Shown here in pieces: positions 1 through 5,267 of a stretch of DNA of 5,267 nt. The notes under the pieces are model-generated. The model was given only the letters and a program-made list of their open reading frames with translations. It made no database searches and was not told the origin of the DNA. The stretch lies in contig CAMPIF010000345.1 in the NCBI GenBank assembly GCA_946886245.1, forward strand, positions 1 through 5,267. The letters are read 5' to 3'. The DNA comes from Ectopseudomonas composti. Lineage in GTDB: Bacteria > Pseudomonadota > Gammaproteobacteria > Pseudomonadales > Pseudomonadaceae. A program made the position numbers and the translations under genes. The first letter of the stretch is position 1. The number at the start of each line of letters is the position of its first letter.

Positions 1-300
1 ATCCTGAGCAATCCACCCTATATCCGCGCCGATGACCGCCATCTGAACGAAGGCGACGTGCGCTTCGAGCCGAGCAGCGCCCTGGTCGCCGGCAGCGACG
101 GGCTGGACGATATTTGTGCGATCATCCAGGCCGCGCCGCAGCACCTGCTGTCCGGTGGCTGGCTGCGGCTGGAACATGGCTTCGACCAGGCCGAGAACGT
201 GCGCAGCTTGCTCGCCGAGGGCGGCTTCGTCGAGGTCGCTAGCCGGCGTGACCTGGGCGGTCATGAACGCATCAGTTTGGGACGTTTCGACCGTGAGTGA
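1..300 (+). CDS. prmC: Peptide chain release factor N5-glutamine methyltransferase PrmC, C-terminal part (5' truncated by window edge)
   Basis: PrmC (HemK) is a cytoplasmic SAM-dependent enzyme that methylates the glutamine of the GGQ motif in release factors RF1 and RF2. The window enters in frame at about residue 180 of a roughly 276-residue family, leaving 99 residues. The family signature NPPY, which binds the substrate glutamine, is at residues 4-7 of this fragment (SNPPYI). It is followed by the usual FEPSSAL and GGWLRLEHG segments, the latter a strand of the Rossmann-like methyltransferase fold, and a C-terminal GHERISLGR tail typical of the family. The reading frame is intact to TGA. 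The next gene, moeB, begins within a few bases, so the two are almost certainly co-transcribed. In Pseudomonas, hemA and prfA normally lie upstream, outside this window. Identity is secure from the NPPY motif plus context; only the missing N-terminus is unseen. Confidence 0.95.
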   Translation: MLSNPPYIRADDRHLNEGDVRFEPSSALVAGSDGLDDICAIIQAAPQHLLSGGWLRLEHGFDQAENVRSLLAEGGFVEVASRRDLGGHERISLGRFDRE

Positions 301-304
301 TCAG

Positions 305-1054
305 ATGCTGAGCGATGAAGAACTGCTGCGTTACAGCCGGCAGATCCTGCTGAAACAGATCGATGTGCAAGGGCAGCTGCGCCTCAGGCAGGGCCGTGCG
401 CTGATCGTCGGCATGGGCGGGCTGGGTTCGCCCGTGGCGCTGTACCTGGCTGCCGCTGGCGTCGGCGAGTTGCACCTGGCCGACTTCGACAGGGTGGACC
501 TGACCAACCTGCAGCGGCAGATCGCCCACGACACCGCCAGCATCGGCCAGGCCAAGGTGGATTCGGCCATGGCGCGGCTGGCCGCGATCAACCCGCTTAT
601 CAGCCTGGTGCCGCATCGTCAGGCGCTGGACGCCGACTCGCTGGCCGCCGCCGTGGGCGCCGTCGATCTGGTGCTGGACTGCTCGGACAATTTCACCACC
701 CGTGAGGCGGTCAACGCGGCCTGCGTCGCGGCCGGCAAACCGCTGGTCTCCGGCGCGGCGATCCGCCTGGAAGGGCAACTGTCGGTGTTCGATCCCCGCA
801 ATGCCGCCAGCCCCTGCTACCACTGCCTGTATGGCCACGGCAGCGAGGCCGAACTGACCTGCAGCGAAGCCGGTGTGGTCGGGCCGCTGGTCGGCCTGGT
901 CGGCAGCCTGCAGGCGCTGGAGGCGCTGAAACTGCTGGCCGGTTTCGGTGAGCCGCTGGTAGGCCGTCTGCTGTTGATCGATGCGCTGGGCACGCGCTTT
1001 CGCGAACTGCGGGTCAAGCGCGATCCGGCCTGTGAGGTGTGCGGTGGGCGCTAG
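305..1054 (+). CDS. moeB: Molybdopterin-synthase adenylyltransferase MoeB (ThiF/HesA/E1-like)
   Basis: MoeB adenylates the C-terminal glycine of MoaD, using ATP, so that MoaD can be thiocarboxylated for molybdopterin synthesis; it acts in the cytoplasm. The 249-residue protein has the family's normal length. It shows the nucleotide-binding loop GMGGLGS (residues 36-42), the LADFDRVDLTNLQRQ segment (58-72), LDCSDN (124-129), a cysteine in TCSEAGVVGP (C186) at the position conserved in ThiF and MoeB, and two CxxC zinc pairs, C171/C174 and C243/C246. ThiF (thiamine branch) is the main alternative; position next to prmC and murI favours MoeB, although many pseudomonads may use one such protein for several sulfur-carrier proteins. 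The ATG at 305 gives the usual MLSDEELLRYSRQ start. An in-frame GTG at 293, overlapping the prmC stop, would add four residues and has a possible GGGA upstream. The TAG stop is formed by the edge of the inserted hairpin element described separately. Confidence 0.95.
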   Translation: MLSDEELLRYSRQILLKQIDVQGQLRLRQGRALIVGMGGLGSPVALYLAAAGVGELHLADFDRVDLTNLQRQIAHDTASIGQAKVDSAMARLAAINPLISLVPHRQALDADSLAAAVGAVDLVLDCSDNFTTREAVNAACVAAGKPLVSGAAIRLEGQLSVFDPRNAASPCYHCLYGHGSEAELTCSEAGVVGPLVGLVGSLQALEALKLLAGFGEPLVGRLLLIDALGTRFRELRVKRDPACEVCGGR

Positions 1055-1195
1055 CAGGCCGTTGAAAAACGTAGGCGAGGCAGGCAAGACAAGGCAAAAA
1101 CGGCCGAAAAAGCGGAGTTTACGTGTTGTAAATGAGCATTTTGAGGCCGTTTTTAACGCAGTATTGCCAACGCAGGTAGTTTTTCAACGGCCTGC
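1054..1195. mobile_element. MITE-like hairpin element with perfect terminal inverted repeats and TA flanks
   Basis: A 142-bp non-coding element fills most of the moeB-murI gap. Its ends are perfect 17-bp inverted repeats (1054-1070 and 1179-1195, beginning GCAGGCCGTTGAAAAAC). TA on each side (1052-1053 and 1196-1197) extends the match to 19 bp and looks like a target duplication. Further pairs share the same centre near 1125: 1096-1105 with 1145-1154 (AAAAACGGCC / GGCCGTTTTT) and 1118-1122 with 1128-1132 (TTTAC / GTAAA). The whole unit can therefore fold as one long imperfect hairpin. There is no transposase, so it would be mobilised in trans; TA targets are typical of IS630/Tc1-mariner transposases. 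I have the impression that very similar hairpins are dispersed in Pseudomonas genomes, but this needs a search. The inner arm with its A and T tracts could act as a transcription terminator in either direction. Confidence 0.8.
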
Positions 1196-1231
1196 TAAGC
1201 ATAGGCTGCGTAGTTGTGGGGATGATTTGAA

Positions 1232-2023
1232 ATGAGTCAGTCGCAGGCGCCGATTGGCGTTTTCGACTCCGGTGTCGGCGGCCTGTCGGTGCTGCGCGAG
1301 ATTCGTCAGCTGCTGCCCAACGAGACGCTGCTCTACGTCGCCGACAGCGGCCACGTGCCCTACGGCGAGAAAAGCCCGGAATACATTCGCGAGCGCTGCG
1401 TACTGATCACCGAGCACCTGCTGGCGCAAGGCGCCAAGGCCTTGGTGCTGGCCTGCAATACCGCGACGGCGGCAGCGGCCGCCGACTTGCGCGAGCGTTA
1501 TCCGGACTTGCCCATCGTCGGCATGGAGCCTGCGGTAAAGCCGGCAGCGGCGGCGACCCGCAGTGGCGTGGTCGGTGTGCTGGCAACCACCGGTACGCTC
1601 AAGAGCGCCAAATTCGCGGCTCTGCTCGACCGCTTCGCCAATGATGTGCGAGTGATCACGCAGCCCTGCCCGGGGCTGGTGGAATGCATCGAGGCGGGCG
1701 AACTGCAGGCCGCGGCGACCCGTGAGCTGCTGCGTGGCTACGTCACGCCGCTGCTGGCCGAGGGCTGCGACACGCTGATTCTCGGCTGCACACACTATCC
1801 CTTCCTGCGTCCGCTGCTAAGCGAGCTGGTGCCGGCCTCGGTAACCCTGATCGACACCGGTGCGGCAGTGGCGCGTCAACTGCAGCGTCTGCTCACTCAG
1901 CACGACATGTTGGCAACCGCGCCCGCTCGGGCCACGCGCTACTGGAGCAGCGGAGAAACCGCGCAGCTTTGCCGCGTATTGCCGATCTTGTTGAATGAAA
2001 CGGCCGAAGTGCTTTCGATTTAG
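1232..2023 (+). CDS. murI: Glutamate racemase MurI
   Basis: MurI interconverts L- and D-glutamate without a cofactor and supplies D-glutamate for the UDP-MurNAc-pentapeptide of peptidoglycan. The 263 residues match the family length. The signature segments are present in order: [12 protein letters not shown] (residues 9-20, with catalytic-site D12 and S13), [11 protein letters not shown] (35-45), ACNTATA (74-80) carrying the first catalytic cysteine C75, and LGCTHYPFL (184-192) carrying the second catalytic cysteine C186 and H188. Both cysteines needed for the two-base mechanism are intact. The ATG at 1232 is preceded by a GGGG run at 1218-1221, ten bases upstream, a fair ribosome binding site. 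The gene lies 177 bases after moeB, but 142 bases of that gap are the inserted hairpin element plus a TA copy. Before insertion only about 33 bases would have separated them, so it was probably part of the prmC-moeB operon. Confidence 0.97.
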   Translation: MSQSQAPIGVFDSGVGGLSVLREIRQLLPNETLLYVADSGHVPYGEKSPEYIRERCVLITEHLLAQGAKALVLACNTATAAAAADLRERYPDLPIVGMEPAVKPAAAATRSGVVGVLATTGTLKSAKFAALLDRFANDVRVITQPCPGLVECIEAGELQAAATRELLRGYVTPLLAEGCDTLILGCTHYPFLRPLLSELVPASVTLIDTGAAVARQLQRLLTQHDMLATAPARATRYWSSGETAQLCRVLPILLNETAEVLSI

Positions 2024-2024
2024 T

Positions 2025-2072
2025 GAATTTTTTTCGGTTTGCGCTTTCTCTGATATCGAATCCTTCTATATT
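2025..2072 (+). promoter_or_regulatory. Possible promoter region of the pagL-like gene (weak)
   Basis: The 97-base gap between murI and the pagL-like gene is clearly more AT-rich than its surroundings and probably holds a promoter. Two weak candidates are visible. A sigma70-type -10, TATATT at 2067-2072, lacks a convincing -35. Alternatively, GAATTT (2025-2030) and TCTGA (2049-2053), 18 bases apart, resemble the GAACTT / TCTGA elements of AlgU/RpoE envelope-stress promoters, but the spacing is one or two bases too long. No convincing PhoP box was found. Neither candidate is strong enough to be called alone. Confidence 0.25.
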
Positions 2073-2120
2073 TTCGTAACGAGCCTGATTAAAACCTCCC
2101 GCTATAAAAAGGAATGACTC

Positions 2121-2636
2121 ATGAAGAAGTTATGTGCCTTTGCTGCAGCCACGGCCTTGACGTTCGGAACTCTGGGTAGTGCACAGGCTGCGGATGTAAC
2201 CGCAGCTATTGGTCAGAGCGGCGATTCCACCATGGTGTATCGCTTGGGCGCGCAGTGGGACTGGGACCGCAGCTGGCTGGAGAGCAGCTATGGCCGTCTG
2301 ACTGGCTACTGGGACCTGGGTTACACCTACTGGGATGGCGACGAAACGGCGAGCAATCACAGCCTGTCGTTCTCGCCCGTGTTCGTCTACGAATTCGCCG
2401 GGCAGAACGTGCGGCCTTACATCGAGGCCGGCATCGGCGTTGCAGCCTTCTCCAGTACCGATCTGGAGAGTAACGAGCTGGGCTCGTCGTTTCAGTTCGA
2501 AGACCGCATCGGCGTCGGTCTGCGCTTCGCGGGCCAGGAGATTGGTTTGCGCGCGATCCACTACTCCAACGCGGGTCTGAAGAACCCCAATGACGGCGCA
2601 GAAGCCTATACCCTGCACTACCGCATGAGCTTCTAA
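2121..2636 (+). CDS. pagL: Lipid A 3-O-deacylase, PagL family (outer-membrane beta-barrel)
   Basis: PagL removes the 3-O-linked acyl chain from lipid A at the outer membrane, which alters endotoxin recognition and membrane packing. The 171-residue precursor begins with a classic signal peptide (KK, hydrophobic core, cleavage after AQA at residue 23). The mature part has alternating aromatic/hydrophobic strands suited to an eight-stranded beta-barrel and ends in Phe, as outer-membrane proteins usually do. The catalytic residues known from P. aeruginosa PagL line up: H147 and S149 in IHYSNAGLK, then E161 (mature numbering 124, 126 and 138, the same spacing as His126/Ser128/Glu140). N150 of the active-site loop is also kept. 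Strong family stretches include GRLTGYWDLGYTYW, HSLSFSPVFVYEFAG and RPYIEAGIGVAAFS. The start ATG has AAGGA at 2109-2113, seven bases upstream. It follows murI, as in P. aeruginosa, and converges with the ykgJ-type gene. The gene appears complete and functional. Confidence 0.93.
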   Translation: MKKLCAFAAATALTFGTLGSAQAADVTAAIGQSGDSTMVYRLGAQWDWDRSWLESSYGRLTGYWDLGYTYWDGDETASNHSLSFSPVFVYEFAGQNVRPYIEAGIGVAAFSSTDLESNELGSSFQFEDRIGVGLRFAGQEIGLRAIHYSNAGLKNPNDGAEAYTLHYRMSF

Positions 2637-2645
2637 GCGACCATC

Positions 2646-2708
2646 CAGGGTGCGCCGTGCGCACCGCTGGCGGTAGCGCTGGCTCTTCGGTGCGCACGGC
2701 GCACCCTG
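2646..2708. repeat. Perfect 20-bp inverted repeat between convergent genes (REP-like / bidirectional terminator candidate)
   Basis: Arms at 2646-2665 and 2689-2708 are exact reverse complements over 20 bp, separated by 23 bases. Each arm is itself nearly palindromic: in the left arm GGTGCGC (2649-2655) and GCGCACC (2659-2665) pair around a three-base spacer, so either one long hairpin or two small ones can form. The repeat fills almost all of the 74 bases between the pagL-like stop (2636) and the stop of the minus-strand cysteine-cluster gene (2711). This position suggests a shared transcription terminator or messenger stabiliser, although no T-run follows on either side. GC-rich palindromes of this kind are often dispersed in Pseudomonas genomes; copy number is unknown here. 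Confidence 0.75.
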
Positions 2709-2710
2709 CG

Positions 2711-3022
2711 TCAGATGTAAGCCCCGGCGATACCGCGGCGCTCTTCCAGGCATTCGGCCGCCCCCAGCTCGAACTCGCGGCAGATCAGCGGGCGCACCTC
2801 GTAGATGGTGCAGCGCATGCTGTCGCGATCAAGCGCTATGCACCAGCCGTCGTCCAGGCGGCGCATGACCTCACCGCCCCAGTCGTCGGTATCGATGTAG
2901 CGTTGCGGCACGCCGGTGTCGCCCAGCAGCATGACTTCCAGCTGGCAGCAGCAGGCCGCGCAGGTGCTGCAACTGACCTCGGGTTCGGTTGGCAGTTGGG
3001 TATGGGGAATGGTCTGGCTCAT
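2711..3022 (-). CDS. YkgJ-type (UPF0153) zinc/iron-chelating cysteine-cluster protein
   Basis: A 103-residue cytoplasmic protein of the YkgJ/UPF0153 cysteine-cluster family, which is thought to bind zinc or an iron-sulfur centre; its biochemical role is not established. The N-terminal cluster is CSTCAACCC (C18, C21, C24-C26). It is followed by the family's C-terminal pattern: GWCIALDRDSMRCTIYEVRPLICREFE with C61, C71 and C81, and an added C91 in AAECLEE. There is no signal peptide or membrane segment. The ATG at 3022 is the only plausible start, as the upstream in-frame codons include no ATG or GTG close by, but no clear Shine-Dalgarno precedes it. It lies 107 bases downstream of the DUF2878 gene on the same strand, so it may be a distal operon member or have its own promoter. 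Its stop is three bases from the inverted repeat shared with the convergent pagL-like gene. Family assignment is firm, function unknown. Confidence 0.88.
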   Translation of the reverse strand: MSQTIPHTQLPTEPEVSCSTCAACCCQLEVMLLGDTGVPQRYIDTDDWGGEVMRRLDDGWCIALDRDSMRCTIYEVRPLICREFELGAAECLEERRGIAGAYI

Positions 3023-3129
3023 GGCGCGGCAGTGTACGCCATGCAGTGGATACGCGGGGCTCGGGCTGACAGGCGCAGCGCCGCCATTGCGGCAGGCCGG
3101 CGAGGCGCCGCCCCTGTAGAGGTTATCGG

Positions 3130-3657
3130 CTAGGTCGATTGGCGGTTGCGCAGGCTCTGCTCGTATTGCGCCCGATAGAGTTTGGCGAAGCCATGCAGCA
3201 CCGGCAGCACCACGGCCCAGATCAGTGCGAAGATCGCCAGGGTTGGCCAGGTGCCCAGCGGCAGGGCGACGCCGGCGATCTTGGCGCCGCCGTAGTAGGA
3301 CAGCGGTGCGGAAACCGCGCCGAGCAGGCTGGCTCGCCACCAGGGCTGGGCGGTCCAGGCCAGGCAGTGATTGAGGGTGCTGGCCAGCAACAGCCAGAGC
3401 AAGGCCAGCCACAGGGGAATCAGCTGGCGCTCCTCGCCGAAATCGAACACGCCGAGGTTGAGCAGGAAGCTGTCCAGCGCACTGCCGGCGAGAAACACGC
3501 TGAGCAGCAGCTTGCCTTCGGCGGCCCAGCTGCTGACCCACAACAGGTGCACGCCGATGATCGCTGCCACCGCCAGCAGCCACAGGCTGTCACCTGCAAA
3601 GACGCAGACCAGCCAGCCGAGCTGGAACAGGAGGGCATTGGCGATCAGCTTAGGCAT
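3130..3657 (-). CDS. DUF2878 family integral membrane protein
   Basis: A 175-residue, very hydrophobic inner-membrane protein. Predicted membrane spans by eye are at about residues 4-22, 24-42, 48-67, 79-98, 108-128 and 134-158, with a polar tail rich in Arg and Gln at the C-terminus (KLYRAQYEQSLRNRQST) that probably faces the cytoplasm. Length, the WLLxASTLNHCLAW segment and the location next to a CFA-synthase-like gene fit the DUF2878 family, whose function is unknown. The ATG overlaps the end of the methyltransferase gene by eight bases (ATGCCTAA carries both the start and the upstream stop TAA), and AGGA (complement of 3665-3668) sits seven bases upstream, so translation is likely coupled. 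Co-occurrence with DUF1365 and CFA-like genes suggests a role in handling or inserting modified lipids, which is inference only. Confidence 0.85.
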   Translation of the reverse strand: MPKLIANALLFQLGWLVCVFAGDSLWLLAVAAIIGVHLLWVSSWAAEGKLLLSVFLAGSALDSFLLNLGVFDFGEERQLIPLWLALLWLLLASTLNHCLAWTAQPWWRASLLGAVSAPLSYYGGAKIAGVALPLGTWPTLAIFALIWAVVLPVLHGFAKLYRAQYEQSLRNRQST

Positions 3658-4924
3658 CGAAGTTTCCTAACAGAGGCGCAGGGCGAGCGGCCGGTTTGGC
3701 CAGTAGCAGTTGCGCGGTGCCAATGGTGCGTTCGAGGAAGCCGCCTTCGCAATAGCAGAGGTAGAACTCCCACAGGCGATAGAAGTAATCGTCGTAGCCC
3801 AGTTGCTCCAGGCGCTGCCGCGCGTGACGCAGGTTGTCGTGCCACAGGCGCAGGGTACGCGCGTAGTGCAGGCCGAAATCTTCCATGTGGTGCAGGTTGA
3901 AGTCGGTGTGCCGGGTGACCACGTCGAGCATCTTCTGCACCGAGGGCAGGGCGCCGCCCGGAAAGATGTAGCGCTGGATGAAGTCCACCGACTTGCAGGC
4001 CTGCTCGTAGCGTTGGTCGCGGATGGTGATGGCCTGCAGCAGCATCAGCCCGTCGGGCTTGAGCAGGCGCGCGCACTGCTCGAAGTAGGTGGGCAGGAAG
4101 CGATGGCCGACGGCCTCGATCATCTCGATGGAGACCAGCTTGTCGTACTGGCCCTCGAGGTCGCGGTAGTCCTCCAGCAGCAGGGTGACGCGATCCTCCA
4201 GGCCCAGCTCGCGAATGCGTTGCTCGGTGTGCGCGTGCTGCTCGCGCGACAGGGTGGTGGTGGTCACCCGGCAGCCGTAATGGGTCGCAGCATAGATGGC
4301 CATGCTGCCCCAGCCGGTACCGATCTCCAGCAAGTGGTCGCAAGGCTTCAGCGCAAGCTTCTGGCAGATGCGTTCGAGCTTGTTGAGCTGCGCCTGCTCC
4401 AGGCTGTCGTCCTCGTTCGCGAACATCGCCGCCGAATACATCATGGTCGGGTCGAGGAATTGTTCGAACAGGTCGTTGCCCAGGTCGTAGTGCGCGGCGA
4501 TGTTGCGACGCGAACCCTGTCGGGTGTTGCGGTTGAGCCAGTGCAGACCCTGGATCAACGGTCGGCCGAGGCGTGCCAGACCGCCTTCCATCGCGTCCAG
4601 CACGTCGAGGTTGGCGACGAAGATGCGAATCACCGCCGTCAGGTCCGGCGTGCTCCAGTAGCCGTGGATGTAGGCCTCACCCGAGCCGATCGAGCCGTTA
4701 CCCGCCACCAGGCCCCAGACCGCCGGGTCATGCACCGTGATCTCGGCGCGCAGGCTGGCCTGCGGGCTGCCGAAGTGCAGGCTGTCGCCCGCCTCGTGGA
4801 TGACCAGCAGGCCGTGGTGCAGGTGCTGCAGCTGGCGTATCACGGCACGCCGCAACAAGCCGGCGCCAATGCCGTTGCCACTGCGTACCAGGCTTCTGGT
4901 GGAGGTCAGGCTAGAGCTCTTCAT
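3650..4924 (-). CDS. Cyclopropane-fatty-acyl-phospholipid synthase-like SAM-dependent methyltransferase
   Basis: A 424-residue enzyme of the CFA synthase family, which uses SAM to methylenate or methylate double bonds of acyl chains in membrane phospholipids. The N-terminal domain (about 1-130) carries GSIGSGEAYIHGYW (77-90), as in E. coli Cfa. The catalytic domain has HYDLGND (145-151), the SAM-binding loop LEIGTGWG (199-206), LLLEDYRDL (248-256), EMIEAVG (267-273), RYIFPGGALPSV (318-329) and MEDFGLHYARTL (347-358). Compared with E. coli active-site residues, E239 (E270 here) and Y317 (Y354) are kept, but C139 is replaced by Ala (A165 in YSAAMF) and H266 by Gln (Q297 in LLQAIT). This fits the CFA-like subgroup found beside DUF1365 genes rather than the housekeeping Cfa, and its product could be a cyclopropane or a methylated acyl chain. 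The ATG overlaps the DUF1365 stop by 14 bases, with AAGGA (complement of 4933-4937) eight bases upstream. Confidence 0.93.
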   Translation of the reverse strand: MKSSSLTSTRSLVRSGNGIGAGLLRRAVIRQLQHLHHGLLVIHEAGDSLHFGSPQASLRAEITVHDPAVWGLVAGNGSIGSGEAYIHGYWSTPDLTAVIRIFVANLDVLDAMEGGLARLGRPLIQGLHWLNRNTRQGSRRNIAAHYDLGNDLFEQFLDPTMMYSAAMFANEDDSLEQAQLNKLERICQKLALKPCDHLLEIGTGWGSMAIYAATHYGCRVTTTTLSREQHAHTEQRIRELGLEDRVTLLLEDYRDLEGQYDKLVSIEMIEAVGHRFLPTYFEQCARLLKPDGLMLLQAITIRDQRYEQACKSVDFIQRYIFPGGALPSVQKMLDVVTRHTDFNLHHMEDFGLHYARTLRLWHDNLRHARQRLEQLGYDDYFYRLWEFYLCYCEGGFLERTIGTAQLLLAKPAARPAPLLGNFDA

Positions 4925-5267
4925 GGTGCATGTCCTTCACTTGCGGGCGGGCGACACGGAAGCTGCCTTCCGCGGGCTTGTGGTCGAAAATCGGGATGCG
5001 CTTGAACAGCAGGCGCATCGCCTGCCAGTAGATGGCGGCCAGGGTCTTGCCGGTCATCCAGGGAAAACTGAGCAGATAGCGGTGCAGGCTGGCGCGGTCG
5101 AGGCCTTCGCGGTGCAGGCTGAGGCTGGCGTCGAACATCTTGGTTTCGCCCTGCCAGTCGGCCATGTGCACGCCCAGGCGTTCGCCGACGGCGCTGAAAC
5201 TCATGCGGTATTGCAGCTCGCCCGGCAGGAAAGGCGAGACGTGAAAGGCCTTGTCGACGCTGACCTG
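4911..5267 (-). CDS. DUF1365 family protein, C-terminal part (5' truncated by window edge)
   Basis: The frame is open from the right edge to TAG, giving the last 118 residues of a family of roughly 250-270. An internal ATG at 5204 would give a 97-residue protein, but the in-frame codons before it already encode the conserved DUF1365 segment KAFHVSPFLPGELQYR, so the gene continues outside the window. Other family features are FPWMTGKTLAAIYWQAMRLLFKRIPIF (about residues 68-94 of the fragment), a semi-hydrophobic stretch with a basic patch suggesting peripheral membrane contact. The biochemical function is unknown. Members very often sit beside a CFA-synthase-like gene and an FAD-dependent oxidoreductase, and in Rhodobacter such genes belong to the singlet-oxygen response. 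It is the first gene visible of the minus-strand operon and is probably translationally coupled to the methyltransferase downstream. Confidence 0.9.
   Translation of the reverse strand, partial: QVSVDKAFHVSPFLPGELQYRMSFSAVGERLGVHMADWQGETKMFDASLSLHREGLDRASLHRYLLSFPWMTGKTLAAIYWQAMRLLFKRIPIFDHKPAEGSFRVARPQVKDMHHEEL

Noticed and set aside
116..304. N-terminal extension of moeB back to position 116
   Set aside because: The extra residues are Arg/Ser/Cys-rich, overlap prmC in another frame, and do not belong to the MoeB family, whose start MLSDEELLRYSRQ is at 305.
272..1087. Long minus-strand open frame (271 codons) opposite moeB
   Set aside because: It lies antisense to a clear MoeB protein, has a Gln/Arg/Ala-rich composition typical of GC-rich reverse frames, and shows no recognisable domain.
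2004..2034. Terminator after murI (CGAA/TTCG hairpin near a run of T at 2028-2034)
   Set aside because: The stem is four to five bases and is separated from the T-run by about ten bases, too weak to call an intrinsic terminator.
2024..2120. PhoP box upstream of the pagL-like gene
   Set aside because: PagL in other species is PhoPQ-regulated, but no direct repeat close to TGTTTA-N5-TGTTTA is present in this leader.
3072..3093. Short GC-rich hairpins (GGCGC/GCGCC and GCCGC/GCGGC) between the DUF2878 and cysteine-cluster genes
   Set aside because: The stems are only five bases, have no T-run and overlap each other; such pairs are expected by chance in GC-rich DNA.
3023..3582. N-terminal extension of the cysteine-cluster protein
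   Set aside because: The upstream open frame is out of phase with and overlaps the DUF2878 gene; it is Arg/Ala-rich, and the family protein begins near MSQTIPHTQ.
3710..5005. Plus-strand open frame of 431 codons opposite the CFA-like gene
   Set aside because: It mirrors the coding frame of a well-conserved enzyme; the Val/Ala/Gln-rich translation has no motif, and there is no supporting start signal.

Overview
The window is GC-rich chromosomal DNA that reads as Pseudomonas (gammaproteobacteria). The gene order prmC - moeB - murI - pagL is the one I recall from the Pseudomonas aeruginosa chromosome (around PA4664-PA4661), and the MoeB and PagL proteins closely resemble their P. aeruginosa counterparts. 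The genes after pagL do not follow the P. aeruginosa order as I remember it. They resemble a lipid-modification cluster found in other pseudomonads, so the source is probably a non-aeruginosa Pseudomonas. This assignment rests on recalled synteny and protein similarity, not on a database search.

Left half, plus strand: the C-terminal third of prmC (release-factor glutamine methyltransferase) enters from the left edge. It is followed almost at once by moeB (adenylyltransferase that activates the molybdopterin synthase small subunit) and then murI (glutamate racemase, D-glutamate for peptidoglycan). Between moeB and murI lies a 142-bp hairpin element with perfect terminal inverted repeats, flanked by TA on both sides. 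It looks like a MITE inserted exactly in the moeB stop codon. After an AT-rich gap comes a pagL-type gene for an outer-membrane lipid A 3-O-deacylase, with signal peptide and His/Ser/Glu catalytic residues intact.

Middle: pagL converges with a minus-strand gene. The 74-base gap between them is nearly filled by a perfect 20-bp inverted repeat whose arms are themselves palindromic. It is a good candidate for a bidirectional terminator or a REP-like repeat.

Right half, minus strand, in transcription order: the C-terminal part of a DUF1365 protein (cut by the right edge), a cyclopropane-fatty-acid-synthase-like SAM methyltransferase, a DUF2878 membrane protein, and, after 107 bases, a small YkgJ-type cysteine-cluster protein. 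The first three overlap end to start (14 and 8 bases) and surely form an operon. DUF1365 with a CFA-synthase-like enzyme is a pairing known from the singlet-oxygen (RpoE-ChrR) regulon of Rhodobacter and from related clusters in other proteobacteria. The operon probably modifies unsaturated acyl chains of membrane phospholipids. The methyltransferase lacks two of the catalytic-site residues of the E. coli enzyme, so its product may not be a plain cyclopropane. No tRNA, rRNA, CRISPR array or complete transposase gene was seen.
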